This document shows positions 32,779 to 40,670 of a stretch of 43,354 bases of DNA, in pieces. The position numbers and the translations under genes are program-made. The stretch lies in contig PMOG01000073.1 of NCBI GenBank assembly GCA_003161555.1, forward strand, positions 1-43,354, written 5' to 3'. Source of the DNA: Vulcanimicrobiota bacterium. Its GTDB lineage: Bacteria; Vulcanimicrobiota; Vulcanimicrobiia; Vulcanimicrobiales; Vulcanimicrobiaceae. Numbering within the stretch: the stretch's first letter is position 1; each line of letters starts with the position of its first letter. The notes under the pieces were generated by a model. That model made no database searches and was not told the origin of the DNA. It worked only from the letters and a program-made list of their open reading frames with translations.

Positions 32779-33852
32779 TCAGTCGCCCTTGAGTAGTCGG
32801 CGGTAATTGCGGATCGCATCGGCCGCGACGATCGTCGCTGCGGTCGTCCGCCATGGATAGCGTTCACTGCGGCGGTGCCCTCTGTTCGGGCCGGAAGCAA
32901 TAGTAACGATGAACTGGACGACGCCGCGGTCCCCGTCGGGCTTATAGTCCGCAGCGTGACCGAAAATGCCGCTTCCGAACCGCCGCGGAGCTCCGGCTTG
33001 CGAGGCATTGCCGCCAAGTTCATCATGGATGATAGAGTAGATCGCCTCCACCCAGACCGCATTTGAGACTTCGGAATCCTTCGGATTCTCGGGACCGCTT
33101 TCGAGAAACCGTGCGATACGGTCGGCGGCATCATGGCGGGCAGCAACGTCGTCGACGTCGATGATCGGAAAATAGTCGCCGACCGGATTCAAGTGATCCT
33201 GAAATGTCGGCCCAGAGAACGGCAAGAAGCGCACGCTGCGGGCGCGCTGGCCGGGCGGGCCCACGAGCATCGCGCGAACCTCGTTGTCGCCGAACTTCCA
33301 CGACGGTGTCGTCCTAAAGGGGTCGAAGGTGACGTCGACGGTCAAGCGCACGGCGACATCGGCGTTCACTCCGAGGACAAAATCGAATAGCATCGGCGCA
33401 ACATCGTATCCCGCCGGCGGCACGAGTTCGCGCACGGTAATCACGAGTACGGGTGAGCTGTCCACGTCGATTTGCTCGGCGCTTTCAATCTGGCCGCGAA
33501 GCTGATCGGGCCCCTGACCGATGACAACGTAGCTCCCGGTCGCCGGCGCCGGCAGAACTCGGTCGCTGTCGGCTTCAAAAATGCGGTCTTCAGCGTTGGC
33601 AGAGCGGTAGATGATCCGCGCCGGAATGAGCGGACCGCTCGCTTTGTAGCCCGGGAACGTCCAAACCGGCGCCCGTTGAATCCCGGTCTTCCGGAGGCGG
33701 TCAGCTTCACGCTCGACGAGCCGACGCACCAGCGCTCCGCGCGACTCTCCGGACGTTCGCTGGACCTCGGCGAGCTGGGCGATTGTTTGCGGATAAAGCG
33801 AGATCGGGACTAGTTGCGCCCTATCGGGCAGCCGCTGCTGTTGTTTGGCCAT
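32779..33852 (-). CDS. Ribbon-helix-helix regulator fused to a large unknown domain (first gene of putative defence operon)
   Basis: 357 residues from the ATG at 33852 (MAKQQQ...). Residues 13-57 form a ribbon-helix-helix: QLVPISLYPQTIAQLAEVQR then TSGESRGALVRRLVEREADR. The roughly 300 following residues are beta-rich and unrecognised (SYVVIGQGPDQLRGQ, SPVLVITVRELVPPAG, DVAVRLTVDVTFDPF, NEVRAMLVGPPGQRAR, AVWVEAIYSIIHDELGG). RHH proteins usually repress their own operon; twin near-identical palindromes lie just upstream of the start. The fusion of an RHH head to such a long second domain is atypical for antitoxins (usually 70-100 residues). Confidence 0.65.
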   Translation of the reverse strand: MAKQQQRLPDRAQLVPISLYPQTIAQLAEVQRTSGESRGALVRRLVEREADRLRKTGIQRAPVWTFPGYKASGPLIPARIIYRSANAEDRIFEADSDRVLPAPATGSYVVIGQGPDQLRGQIESAEQIDVDSSPVLVITVRELVPPAGYDVAPMLFDFVLGVNADVAVRLTVDVTFDPFRTTPSWKFGDNEVRAMLVGPPGQRARSVRFLPFSGPTFQDHLNPVGDYFPIIDVDDVAARHDAADRIARFLESGPENPKDSEVSNAVWVEAIYSIIHDELGGNASQAGAPRRFGSGIFGHAADYKPDGDRGVVQFIVTIASGPNRGHRRSERYPWRTTAATIVAADAIRNYRRLLKGD

Positions 33853-33858
33853 TAGTAA

Positions 33859-33901
33859 ACTATATAGTATCACGCCAGCACTTCAGTCACAACTATATAC
33901 T
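33859..33901. promoter_or_regulatory. Twin operator sites upstream of the RHH operon
   Basis: ACTATATAGT (33859-33868) is a perfect palindrome; ACTATATACT (33892-33901) differs at one base. Centres are 33 bases apart, three helical turns, as expected for cooperative RHH dimers on one DNA face. The first site lies seven bases before the start codon, so it overlaps the likely -10 region or leader. Confidence 0.65.
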
Positions 33902-34035
33902 TTACGAACCCTAGGGCGCCGGATACTAGCGACTGCCGGGGCCATCGAGCCTCTCGCCGCGACCGCTTGATTAAGCCACTAGGTTAAGTGCCCAGACGCC
34001 ACGCAATTCCCAGAATGGCCTCCTCCGGAAGCAAA

Positions 34036-34064
34036 TTGATATTTTGTAGGGCTTCTGCTACTAT
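34036..34064 (+). promoter_or_regulatory. Sigma-70 type promoter for the AbiE pair
   Basis: TTGATA (34036-34041), a 17-base spacer, TACTAT (34059-34064), starting about 14 bases before the AbiEi start codon. A short inverted repeat, CTAC...GTAG (34058-34073), overlaps the -10 box and could be the antitoxin's operator. Confidence 0.65.
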
Positions 34065-34078
34065 CTCAGGTAGAAAAG

Positions 34079-34675
34079 ATGACAGCTGTAGCAAAGATTG
34101 AGCGCCGGGTCTCCGCCGCGCCTCCTGGCCACCTCTTCACGATCGAGGACTTCCTAGCGTTCGGGCCTCCCGCTGCCGCAAAGACGGCTGCCTCCCGACT
34201 AAGCAAACGAGGGCTCCTAGAGCGCGTACGCCGCGGACTGTATTGCAAGCCTCGTGTGTCGCGCTTTGGCCGATGGACGCCCTCCCCGGAAGAGCTTGCT
34301 CTTGCCGCCGCGCACGGTAAAGCACCGGGCCCTGCCGGTGCCAGCGCGGCAGCCGCTCTCGGTCTGAGTACACAGATCCCGGCCCGTTCAACCATTGCCG
34401 TGGTGGGCAATCGCCCAAGCTCGGTCGCGAACGTGAGATTTATCGAGCGCTCCAACATCGAGCGCGTCTCCGCAGGTCTTCGATCGGCAGAAATTGCGTT
34501 GCTTGAGGTGTTGCGTGATGACCTCAAGTGGGTGGAGCTCTCCGATGCGGATATTCGTAACCGCATCCACGACCTTGTCGCCGCCGGCGACATCGACGTT
34601 CGCCGTATACGCCGTGCGGCAAAGCACGAACCGCGCCGCGTCGAAGAAAAGCTCGCCGCGGTTCTTCCCGCCTAA
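34079..34675 (+). CDS. AbiEi-family antitoxin (DUF6088-like)
   Basis: 198 residues. The N-terminal winged helix (HLFTIEDFLAFGPPAAAKTA then ASRLSKRGLLERVRRGLYCK) is the AbiEi DNA-binding domain. The rest (SPEELALAAAHGKAPGPAGA, VANVRFIERSNIERVSAGLR, RSAEIALLEVLRDDLKWVEL) matches the DUF6088-type C-terminal domain that neutralises the toxin and represses the operon. AbiE is a type IV toxin-antitoxin and phage-defence system. Its stop overlaps the toxin start by one base (TAATG), so the two are made together. Confidence 0.88.
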   Translation: MTAVAKIERRVSAAPPGHLFTIEDFLAFGPPAAAKTAASRLSKRGLLERVRRGLYCKPRVSRFGRWTPSPEELALAAAHGKAPGPAGASAAAALGLSTQIPARSTIAVVGNRPSSVANVRFIERSNIERVSAGLRSAEIALLEVLRDDLKWVELSDADIRNRIHDLVAAGDIDVRRIRRAAKHEPRRVEEKLAAVLPA

Positions 34676-35637
34676 TGCCACTGCTCCGCGAAAACCCCGA
34701 CGACTTCGACGTCCTCGTCGGCCGCGTCGCGGAGCACCTTGGGTTTCCTACTGCTTTCGTTGAGCGAGACTACTGGATTACGGAAATCCTTCGCTCGATT
34801 TCTCAGCCGATCGAAGACTACGAAGCGAACGTAATCTTCAAGGGCGGTACGAGTCTCTCCAAAGGGTGGCGCCTCCTCCAACGGATGTCGGAGGACGTCG
34901 ACGTCATAGTCACTTTTGGTCAAATATCGAAAAACGGCCGCGATCGCGCTTTGAAACTCGTCATAGAGCGGGTTGAACGAGATATCGGGGTCGAATCCAC
35001 GGAAAATACTGCGGAAAAGTCGGTGCACCGATCTCGCCATTTCAACTACCCACAACGATTCCAGCACGGTGCTTTGAGCGGTGAGCGAGTTTTATTGGAA
35101 CTTGGGACGCGCGGAGGTCCAGAGCCGCACCAACGACTGCGGTTACGGTCCCTTATTGCTGAGGTCGCGTGCACTGTATTTGACGTGGGCGAGGGCGACT
35201 TCGATGAGTTCGCCCCGCTCGAAATCGACACGTTGGCTCCGGAGCGTACCCTCTTTGAAAAGCTCGCCGCGTTGCACCATCTCGCTGAGACAGCTTCTGT
35301 CGACGAGAGCAGATATGAGAATCTTGGAACGCTTCTCCGCCATGCCTACGATATCGCGATGCTCCTCGAAAATGAAGCGACGCTCGCTGCTCTGAGGGGA
35401 CTTGATCGCGCGACTATGCTCAAAGACATCGAAGATCGTAGCCGTGAGAGCGGATGGCCGTGGACGCCGCGACCCGCAGGTGGGTATGCGGAAAGCTCCG
35501 CTTTCGGTCCAGCCTTCATGCAGCAGCCGGCGGTTGCAGCTGCTTACGCGCGTGCTTTAGAACTTGTTGTTGGTGGCCCGAAACCATCGCTCGCCGAGGT
35601 CGCAGAACTCGTTCGCGCGCGCGCAGATCTTCTTTAA
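34675..35637 (+). CDS. AbiEii-family toxin, nucleotidyltransferase (DUF1814)
   Basis: 320 residues. Nucleotidyltransferase motif I is FKGGTSLSKGW (K56-G57-G58-T59-S60) followed by SEDVDV (D74, D76), the metal-binding aspartates. The downstream EFAPLEIDTLAPERTLFEKL contains the conserved lysine. Before motif I, FVERDYWITEIL is the usual AbiEii helix. Relatives transfer nucleotides to tRNA or other targets to halt growth during phage infection. Both catalytic motifs are intact, so the toxin should be active. The adjacent antitoxin gene is transcribed from the same promoter. Confidence 0.92.
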   Translation: MPLLRENPDDFDVLVGRVAEHLGFPTAFVERDYWITEILRSISQPIEDYEANVIFKGGTSLSKGWRLLQRMSEDVDVIVTFGQISKNGRDRALKLVIERVERDIGVESTENTAEKSVHRSRHFNYPQRFQHGALSGERVLLELGTRGGPEPHQRLRLRSLIAEVACTVFDVGEGDFDEFAPLEIDTLAPERTLFEKLAALHHLAETASVDESRYENLGTLLRHAYDIAMLLENEATLAALRGLDRATMLKDIEDRSRESGWPWTPRPAGGYAESSAFGPAFMQQPAVAAAYARALELVVGGPKPSLAEVAELVRARADLL

Positions 35638-35647
35638 GGCGCAGAGC

Positions 35648-36355
35648 GTGTCGGAAAGTCAAGGGCCGCAGTCATCGCTCCAGGCGAAAATGCAAATTCG
35701 TTCGCCAGCTGATACGCTCGCCGCGCTACGCACGTCATACGACGTCGCGTCGATCGTCCAGCTCAGCGTCCGCCTCGATGCCGTTTGGACGAACATCTGC
35801 ACGGCGATTATTCGCGGCAACAGCGCACTTCGTCGTACACTCGACCAACCGAAACGCGTTGAAGTGCAAGTTGTGGATCGACTTTTTGCGTTCACGTGGG
35901 CGGACGTAGACGCGACGCAAACGGATGCCTTTGTTGTATCCGCCGCTTCGGGGTCGGCTATCGTCCCCGGAACACGCACTTCGGTGACATACTCTCTCGC
36001 CGAGTCAGACATCGGCTTTTGGGGCAAGCCATCACCCCCGAACTTTCCTGGCACTCCTCTCTCGCGCTGCTGTTGGGCTCGCAGCTTCCCGACGTTGGAT
36101 GAGGTTTCGGGGTTCGAGCTGCTCGCGACTTCGGGTATCGCACGTGTGGCCGATCGGCTCCCGCAGCGCTACACCTTTCCTTCGGGATTGTCGACGTGCG
36201 CTTGCAGCTGGCTCGCATCGGGAGCCTGACAGATCTGTACCCAAGCTACCCGGAAATGCATTGGCGCGCGACCCCGGGCGGTGAGGCGACCGTCGACGTT
36301 GCGGTGCCCGTCATTAGCAGATCGAGCGCGCCGATCACGTGCGCCACGACATGAT
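35648..36355 (+). pseudogene. Decayed gene of unknown function downstream of AbiE
   Basis: From a GTG at 35648 the frame reads sensibly to about 36030 (IVQLSVRLDAVWTNICTAII, RLFAFTWADVDATQTDAFVV, YSLAESDIGFWG). The likely continuation then switches frames: ITPELSWHSSLALLLGSQLP (about 36030-36090), DEVSGFELLATSGIARVADR (about 36090-36170), and GIVDVRLQLARIGSLTDLYP to a stop at 36355. At least two or three small indels would be needed, so this appears to be a broken gene. Its end overlaps an opposite-strand gene, which suggests a rearrangement too. Alternatively the first frame simply ends at 36229 as a 193-residue protein. Confidence 0.45.
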
Positions 36356-36530
36356 CGGCTTGTGATCCGCGATACCAGCGATCAACTATCACGTTGCGAA
36401 TATTCTTTGGATGCTGCTTAATGTCTACCGCGTCGGCATTGAAGGCCTCAAGGAGATAACCGCCGAGTTGACGGGTTGAAAGCCTAAGCACCTCGTCGGC
36501 CGTCGGTAACAGCAGAGCTAGTTCTCTCAT
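36246..36530 (-). CDS. Hypothetical protein, probably truncated at its C-terminus
   Basis: 94 residues. The first 70 (LALLLPTADEVLRLSTRQLG, then HPKNIRNVIVDRWYRGSQAD and HVVAHVIGALDLLMTG) look like a real helical protein of the kind found beside defence genes. The last 20 (TATSTVASPPGVARQCISG) look like read-through into the convergent broken gene. I infer that its 3' part was lost at about 36310. Function unknown. No clear ribosome site before the ATG at 36530. Confidence 0.4.
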   Translation of the reverse strand: MRELALLLPTADEVLRLSTRQLGGYLLEAFNADAVDIKQHPKNIRNVIVDRWYRGSQADHVVAHVIGALDLLMTGTATSTVASPPGVARQCISG

Positions 36531-36762
36531 CGTAGCTGGACGGCGCGTTGAGCTCGGCGACTTCCACCGCTGCAAATTGCTAAAAGAGCGTCGGCTTTGC
36601 GGTTAACGTCGGTGCCAACCAGTTTTCAGATACTAACGCATCTTGCGACATTACGTTCATTGCCGGTTATCCTGAATGGCTTCGAGGACCTAAATCGCGC
36701 CCCAGTGGCGTCACCAACTAGCGTTTGCTGGAAGGCATCGCCTTGGCCATACTTCTCGACCA

Positions 36763-37053
36763 TCAAATGCAACGTCGACACCCCGCCGTGTTCACGTCAT
36801 CAACATGGAAGGCGCTGCAGTGCGCCTTAGCGTCCTCGATCCAGTCCTCGACACATGCTCGCATCCGTGAGGAATCAAACAACACCTGTGTCCACGCTGG
36901 CGTTCCACCGAGGTCAAACTCAAGTCGCAACAGCTCGCCACCTTCGCAACCAAAGTTGCGAAGCCTCGACTCAATATCGTCGCCTCCGATGTTCTTGAAG
37001 CCGGCACGCGTAAGAAAGCCGTTGCACCAGTCCGTCCACGAAGGGTGGGCCAT
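36763..37053 (-). CDS. Small hypothetical protein
   Basis: 96 residues from the ATG at 37053 (an in-frame TTG at 37092 is an alternative). It looks ordered: PSWTDWCNGFLTRAGFKNIG, then LRNFGCEGGELLRLEFDLGG and VLFDSSRMRACVEDWIEDAK. It ends with a Cys-rich tail (TAGCRRCI). Six cysteines in 96 residues is high and could indicate metal binding. Unrecognised. It lies 125 bases downstream of the SOS-boxed operon on the same strand and might be its last gene. Confidence 0.45.
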   Translation of the reverse strand: MAHPSWTDWCNGFLTRAGFKNIGGDDIESRLRNFGCEGGELLRLEFDLGGTPAWTQVLFDSSRMRACVEDWIEDAKAHCSAFHVDDVNTAGCRRCI

Positions 37054-37177
37054 TAAGCACCTGCGCAACGGGAGCGTAGGTTCGATCCTCAACCATCTCC
37101 CCGTACTCCCGCTTCTAGTCCGGCATGGGCATTGACATCGAGTGCGTATATCTAGCGCAAGATATTAGCGAAGGCGG

Positions 37178-37909
37178 TCAACGTATACGGCGCGCGCGTC
37201 GCTTCTTGCTCTTGTTCTCGGCACGCGTCGAGTCTCCGGTCAACTCTCCAGTAAGGAGATCCATACCGTCATAGTACATCGCACGGGCGCGTTTGTCGGC
37301 AGGGTTTTCCACGAGCGATATCTCGCGGACGCCTTCAATGTCGTGAATAATGCGATGTGCGACCTCTCCCGCGTAGATGTCGCCCGCCACATGGTTGCAT
37401 TCGCCGCCTCGGACGTGACATATGCTACATTCAACCTCGGCCTCATTAATAATCATCGCAGGACTAAAGAAGCGTTGCTTCGGGAACAGAACGCGCTCCA
37501 CGATCGATAGATGCTCCTCGAGCTGCTGAGCGGGTTCAAAGTTCGGTAACCAGCACGCCGCCCAGTATGCTGAGCCCTGCGTCGTAACGAGCATGTCCCA
37601 TGCAGCACGGAATTTGTGTTCGCTTACGAGAATCCACATGTGCATTTCACCTTGCAGCGCCCGCACGAATTCCTCAATTCGTCGCCATTCGGACGCAAGA
37701 TCATCCAAACCGGCTGCGCGCGTGCCGGCGACGGCGCGCGTACACTCAATCAGTGTGTGCTCGTGACCACTGAGGACGGCACGCTTTTTGTGTGTCGAGA
37801 ACGATAGAGTCGCGACGATGCAGTGCGCCTCATAGTCGGCAGCGAGTTGCTGAAGTGCATCGGCCGGGGTGTTCACCAATGGCCAACCCGCATCGTCCTT
37901 AGCAATCAT
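37178..37909 (-). CDS. Putative zinc-binding protein of unknown function, second gene of SOS-boxed operon
   Basis: 243 residues from an ATG with GGAG nine bases upstream. The N-terminal 110 residues are helical (NTPADALQQLAADYEAHCIV, GLDDLASEWRRIEEFVRALQ). The C-terminal part has a compact Cys/His cluster, VECSICHVRGGECNHVAGDI (C-x2-C-x5-C-x-H), then YAGEVAHRIIHDIEGVREIS and LVENPADKRARAM. The 'CSIC...C-x-H...G-x-x-Y-x-G...SLVxxPADxRAR' arrangement recurs in uncharacterised proteins of mobile and defence regions. The basic tail (KSKKRRARRIR) suggests nucleic-acid contact. It overlaps the upstream gene by 11 bases. Confidence 0.6.
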   Translation of the reverse strand: MIAKDDAGWPLVNTPADALQQLAADYEAHCIVATLSFSTHKKRAVLSGHEHTLIECTRAVAGTRAAGLDDLASEWRRIEEFVRALQGEMHMWILVSEHKFRAAWDMLVTTQGSAYWAACWLPNFEPAQQLEEHLSIVERVLFPKQRFFSPAMIINEAEVECSICHVRGGECNHVAGDIYAGEVAHRIIHDIEGVREISLVENPADKRARAMYYDGMDLLTGELTGDSTRAENKSKKRRARRIR

Positions 37910-38471
37910 CAGAGTTCGCTCCGAACGCTGTACGTGCGGCCTCCACGATGGATGGCAGACCCTGGACGGGACCACGATACGTCAGCCGCTTTGCCATCCT
38001 GCCCCGTGTCACAACCAGTTCGAACGCGGCTTCATATTCGCGAGCCTCGCGTCGCCCGCAACGTGATTCGAGATGGCGCGCGAGGTGCTCGAAAAAGCTG
38101 ACTGTGATCGTCGCGCCGCCTTCGATCAAAAACGCATGCGCGAACTGCATCACAGGTATGATGATCTCGTGATCTCGTTCGTGGATCGTATGATGTCCAG
38201 ATGGTCCCGCAACGGTGATTTCTAGACCAACTTGTCGCCCCAAGATCCGTATCGTGCTCGTCATCTGCTCATAGACGAAGTCTTCTGGCGAATTCGCTAC
38301 CGCGAAGTTCCGCGGCAGCACCGACGCACGCGGCGCGTTGATTCCGAACTGCTCGAGGCGCGCAGCCACCGTCTCGTCGGCCTCGACAACAATTGGCTTA
38401 TCCAGCGCAATGACCGCCGGCCGACGATCAAGACCATCCAGGTCCGTACGTTCGAACTTGTGCTCCTTCAT
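37899..38471 (-). CDS. Protein of unknown function, first gene of SOS-boxed operon
   Basis: 190 residues. The ATG at 38471 has GAGG seven bases upstream; the in-frame ATG at 38513 lies inside the LexA box and is rejected. The N-terminal part is extended and charged (PAVIALDKPIVVEADETVAA). The centre is beta (TSTIRILGRQVGLEITVAGP), then VMQFAHAFLIEGGATITVSF is followed by helical FEHLARHLESRCGRREAREY and a beta end (FELVVTRGRMAKRLTYRGPV, LPSIVEAARTAF). No family is recognised, but the last half resembles small effector-associated alpha/beta domains. Expected to be DNA-damage induced because of the perfect LexA box. Confidence 0.6.
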   Translation of the reverse strand: MKEHKFERTDLDGLDRRPAVIALDKPIVVEADETVAARLEQFGINAPRASVLPRNFAVANSPEDFVYEQMTSTIRILGRQVGLEITVAGPSGHHTIHERDHEIIIPVMQFAHAFLIEGGATITVSFFEHLARHLESRCGRREAREYEAAFELVVTRGRMAKRLTYRGPVQGLPSIVEAARTAFGANSDDC

Positions 38472-38498
38472 GTCGATCCTCGCGCTTAACCCATAGCC

Positions 38499-38524
38499 AT
38501 CTATCGAACGCATGTTCGATAGAT
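38499..38524. promoter_or_regulatory. LexA (SOS) box within a 26-base perfect inverted repeat
   Basis: ATCTATCGAAC (38499-38509), spacer GCAT, GTTCGATAGAT (38514-38524): 11-base perfect arms. The centre, CGAACGCATGTTCG (38506-38519), is an exact match to the Gram-positive/actinobacterial LexA consensus. It lies 28 bases before the start of the downstream minus-strand operon, in the promoter region. Confidence 0.78.
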
Positions 38525-38752
38525 CAGCTTAAGCCCCTCCCGGTGGTTCAGACAAAAACGACGGTCCAGGGTCACAGCTGCGCTCGATCGAGCAGCCATG
38601 CGTTCTAAGCACGTGCGCCGCCACGACCTGACATTGCAGCGCGTTGCGGCCGCAGTCAAGGCGATGAAGCGCGATAAGCGCGCCCATCATCTCGCCGGCG
38701 GTGCCCTTCCGCACTTGTTTAGGTCGAGGGCTTGGTCGTCGTCGCGGACACA

Positions 38753-39016
38753 ATGACGAATCGGCGCCCCAAGGGCTTCCTCGGCATGGTAATGGGCAAG
38801 CCGGAGATTTTCGAGAACGAGAACAGCGCGCGGGTCGTTCGCCGGATTATCGACGCGGCCGACCAGATCGCTGCGGAAAGTGGGGGAGTGATTGTGATCG
38901 ACCAGTCGTCCGTGGATCAATGGCCGTTGGCCCGGCGTCTTCGACGATCTATCGAGGGCGTGTATCAGCGCCCTCTCATATACGCGTCGCTGGCGGGACA
39001 CCCACAACGCTCATGA
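38753..39016 (+). CDS. Small hypothetical protein divergent from the SOS-boxed operon
   Basis: 87 residues from the ATG at 38753 (an in-frame TTG at 38732 follows AGGTCGAGG and may be used instead). Ordered-looking alpha/beta: FLGMVMGKPEIFENENSARV, then VRRIIDAADQIAAESGGVIV, IDQSSVDQWPLARRLRRSIE and YQRPLIYASLAG. It could be the C-terminal part of a larger lost protein. The other side of the intergenic region has the LexA box, so the same site might influence it. Unrecognised. Confidence 0.5.
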   Translation: MTNRRPKGFLGMVMGKPEIFENENSARVVRRIIDAADQIAAESGGVIVIDQSSVDQWPLARRLRRSIEGVYQRPLIYASLAGHPQRS

Positions 39017-39360
39017 CGATCTTTGCACAATCCTAACGCGTTGAAGCCGCTGCCGCCAAACGCCCTGACCTTCGACGGCGTACGCCAAACTCGCAGCGAC
39101 GCCGACGGCCGCGGGTTTCAGCTCGTGACGACGCCGGAGAACGACGCCGCTCAAGCTCCCGGCCAGGGCTTCAGCCGCGGCCGCGCGAGCGCGCTTAATT
39201 GCCTCTGTGTCCAGGCGTTCCGGCGTCGCGCAAGCAGTCGGTACAGCGATGGTTCCTGCGGCCAATCGAGTACAGATTACCGCAGTTCAGGCGGCGCATA
39301 CGCGTCACGCTGTTCCGCATCTTGAATATAATAGCGCAATAGCAGTCAAAACTTCATGAG
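39017..39360. other. Gene-free stretch
   Basis: Frames exist on both strands (for example an 84-codon minus frame ending at 39011), but they are Ala/Arg/Ser-rich, have no ribosome site and compete with each other. I see no gene, tRNA or repeat. Confidence 0.4.
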
Positions 39361-39684
39361 TCACACGATGCGCGCGAATTCGTGCAGCATGTGTCTGACA
39401 TACGCGCGGTCGCCGCGCCAGTCGAGCGCTTCCAGCAAGGCGTCAATTGCAGTGTACCCCTGGTTCTTGAAAACGCCGACGACATTGCCGTCCTCTAGGT
39501 GCGAGATCTCGGCTTGGGCGACAACTCCATTGCCCATGTTCAGGGTCGCGGCGTCAGCGATTTCCTGTTGTGTCTTATTAAGGTGTAGACGCCGGCTAGC
39601 TAAGATATAGCCGACGTCTTCCATCGCCCTCTGAGCAGCCTTGCGTATGCGGCCCTCAGCTTCTTGCCAACCGAAATTCGCCAA
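39361..39684 (-). CDS. XRE-family helix-turn-helix regulator
   Basis: 107 residues. TTG start at 39684 set by GGTGGAGG eight bases upstream. RRLHLNKTQQEIADAATLNM, then GNGVVAQAEISHLEDGNVVG is the XRE HTH, with a longer-than-usual turn. An N-terminal helix (EGRIRKAAQRAMEDVGYILA) and a C-terminal helix pair (YTAIDALLEALDWRGDRAYV) flank it. It is a single-domain DNA-binding protein, possibly an antitoxin or local repressor; no partner toxin is evident. It is followed by a weakly coding region. Confidence 0.75.
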   Translation of the reverse strand: MANFGWQEAEGRIRKAAQRAMEDVGYILASRRLHLNKTQQEIADAATLNMGNGVVAQAEISHLEDGNVVGVFKNQGYTAIDALLEALDWRGDRAYVRHMLHEFARIV

Positions 39685-39824
39685 AAAGAACCTCCACCCT
39701 AGACATTGCGGGGTCCAAATGTCGACCTAATGCCCGTGAACTCCGGACGGTTGCTCGCCGGCTCCGTCGTTTGCAAAAAGCACTTCGCGGAACTCGATCG
39801 CCTCGTTCCTTGATGTCATTTAGG

Positions 39825-40478
39825 CTATTTCACGGTTGCGTGGTCGTCCGAACATTGCATCGCCACTGGAAAGATGCCGAGAACAAAACCCGCGATGCTC
39901 AGCGTGTTCTTTTGGCCCGTGCTGCCTGCCGCCGAGACGAACTGTGGGCTTGCCGCGCTATACGCACTGGTCGCGTAGCTGAGAACCTTACAAACACCCG
40001 AAGTTGTTGGAGTAACCGCTTTCGCAAGCCCTTGTATGGTGGTGCTATACACGGAAACCACCTTGCCGCTGTCAGCGCCCGGCACAGCGACTGTAACGGA
40101 TGCGGGGCCTGGCGATCGAAGCGCGCCAACGATCGCCGCCGATACCTGTGCGGCAGCGCTGGCAGCCTCAGCATCAGACATAGTTGCGATCGCTTCCCGA
40201 GAAAGTCGCTCGGCATTTTGAGCTGCAATGACCTGACTGCGTAAAGCACCCACATCCTTCATATCGTTAACCGCGGCGGTCGAAAGCGGATGGTACGCGA
40301 CTAGCCTTGCGTCGAGGTCCTTCGTCATCGAGTCTTGCAACAGCCGAATTGCAAGCGATGCCGCCTGGCGATTGTCAAACGCTTGTAGGGCACGTTCTGA
40401 AGTCTGTACTGCGCTCACTGGGCTCACTGTTGATGCGATGAGCGCCGCAAGAATTATGAAGCTTCGAACTCTATTCAT
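39825..40478 (-). CDS. Secreted hypothetical protein
   Basis: 217 residues from the ATG at 40478. Signal peptide MNRVRSFIILAALIASTVSPV, cleavage after SA. The mature part is helical (ERALQAFDNRQAASLAIRLL, SQVIAAQNAERLSREAIATM, AEAASAAAQVSAAIVGALRS), then a Ser/Thr/Ala-rich segment. Two cysteines lie 40 or more residues apart near the C-terminus. A final hydrophobic stretch (SIAGFVLGIFPVAMQ) could be a tail anchor. No family. It follows the LuxR-type gene at 245 bases on the same strand. Confidence 0.6.
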   Translation of the reverse strand: MNRVRSFIILAALIASTVSPVSAVQTSERALQAFDNRQAASLAIRLLQDSMTKDLDARLVAYHPLSTAAVNDMKDVGALRSQVIAAQNAERLSREAIATMSDAEAASAAAQVSAAIVGALRSPGPASVTVAVPGADSGKVVSVYSTTIQGLAKAVTPTTSGVCKVLSYATSAYSAASPQFVSAAGSTGQKNTLSIAGFVLGIFPVAMQCSDDHATVK

Positions 40479-40581
40479 TTGTGCCTCGGTGCGGAGATGA
40501 AGCGAAAATTGATCTTGAGGCTTTGGCTCGGCGAAGAGCATTCGCACCTGTCGCGCCTCCCGTGGTCTAGTCGCAACCTCG

Positions 40582-40656
40582 TCAACACGATATTGGTGGG
40601 ACGGCGATGTTCGTGATGGCATGCAGAAAAATAAGGAGCGCGGTGACGGCGTCCAC
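40582..40656 (-). CDS. Possible 24-residue hydrophobic peptide
   Basis: GTG start with a strong CGGAGG seven bases upstream; encodes MDAVTALLIFLHAITNIAVP-PISC. It is short, almost entirely hydrophobic and uncharged apart from D2, like type I toxin peptides or small membrane peptides. It lies between the regulator gene and the secreted-protein gene, directly after a small hairpin. Coding is supported only by the ribosome site. Confidence 0.35.
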   Translation of the reverse strand: MDAVTALLIFLHAITNIAVPPISC

Positions 40657-40670
40657 GGAAACACCTCCGG

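Noticed and set aside
36600-36720. Short plus-strand stretch reading VGANQFSDTNASCDITFIAG
   Set aside because: Looks protein-like, but is only about 40 codons between stops with no start; perhaps a gene scrap, not enough to annotate.
38529-38756. Overlapping short frames on both strands (minus 38529-38753; plus 38598-38756 ending in ATGA at the next gene)
   Set aside because: Similar third-position G+C in both and no ribosome sites; I cannot choose, so neither is listed.
39011-39265. 84-codon minus-strand frame
   Set aside because: Ala/Arg-rich, no ribosome site and no recognisable domain; competing plus-strand frame is equally weak.
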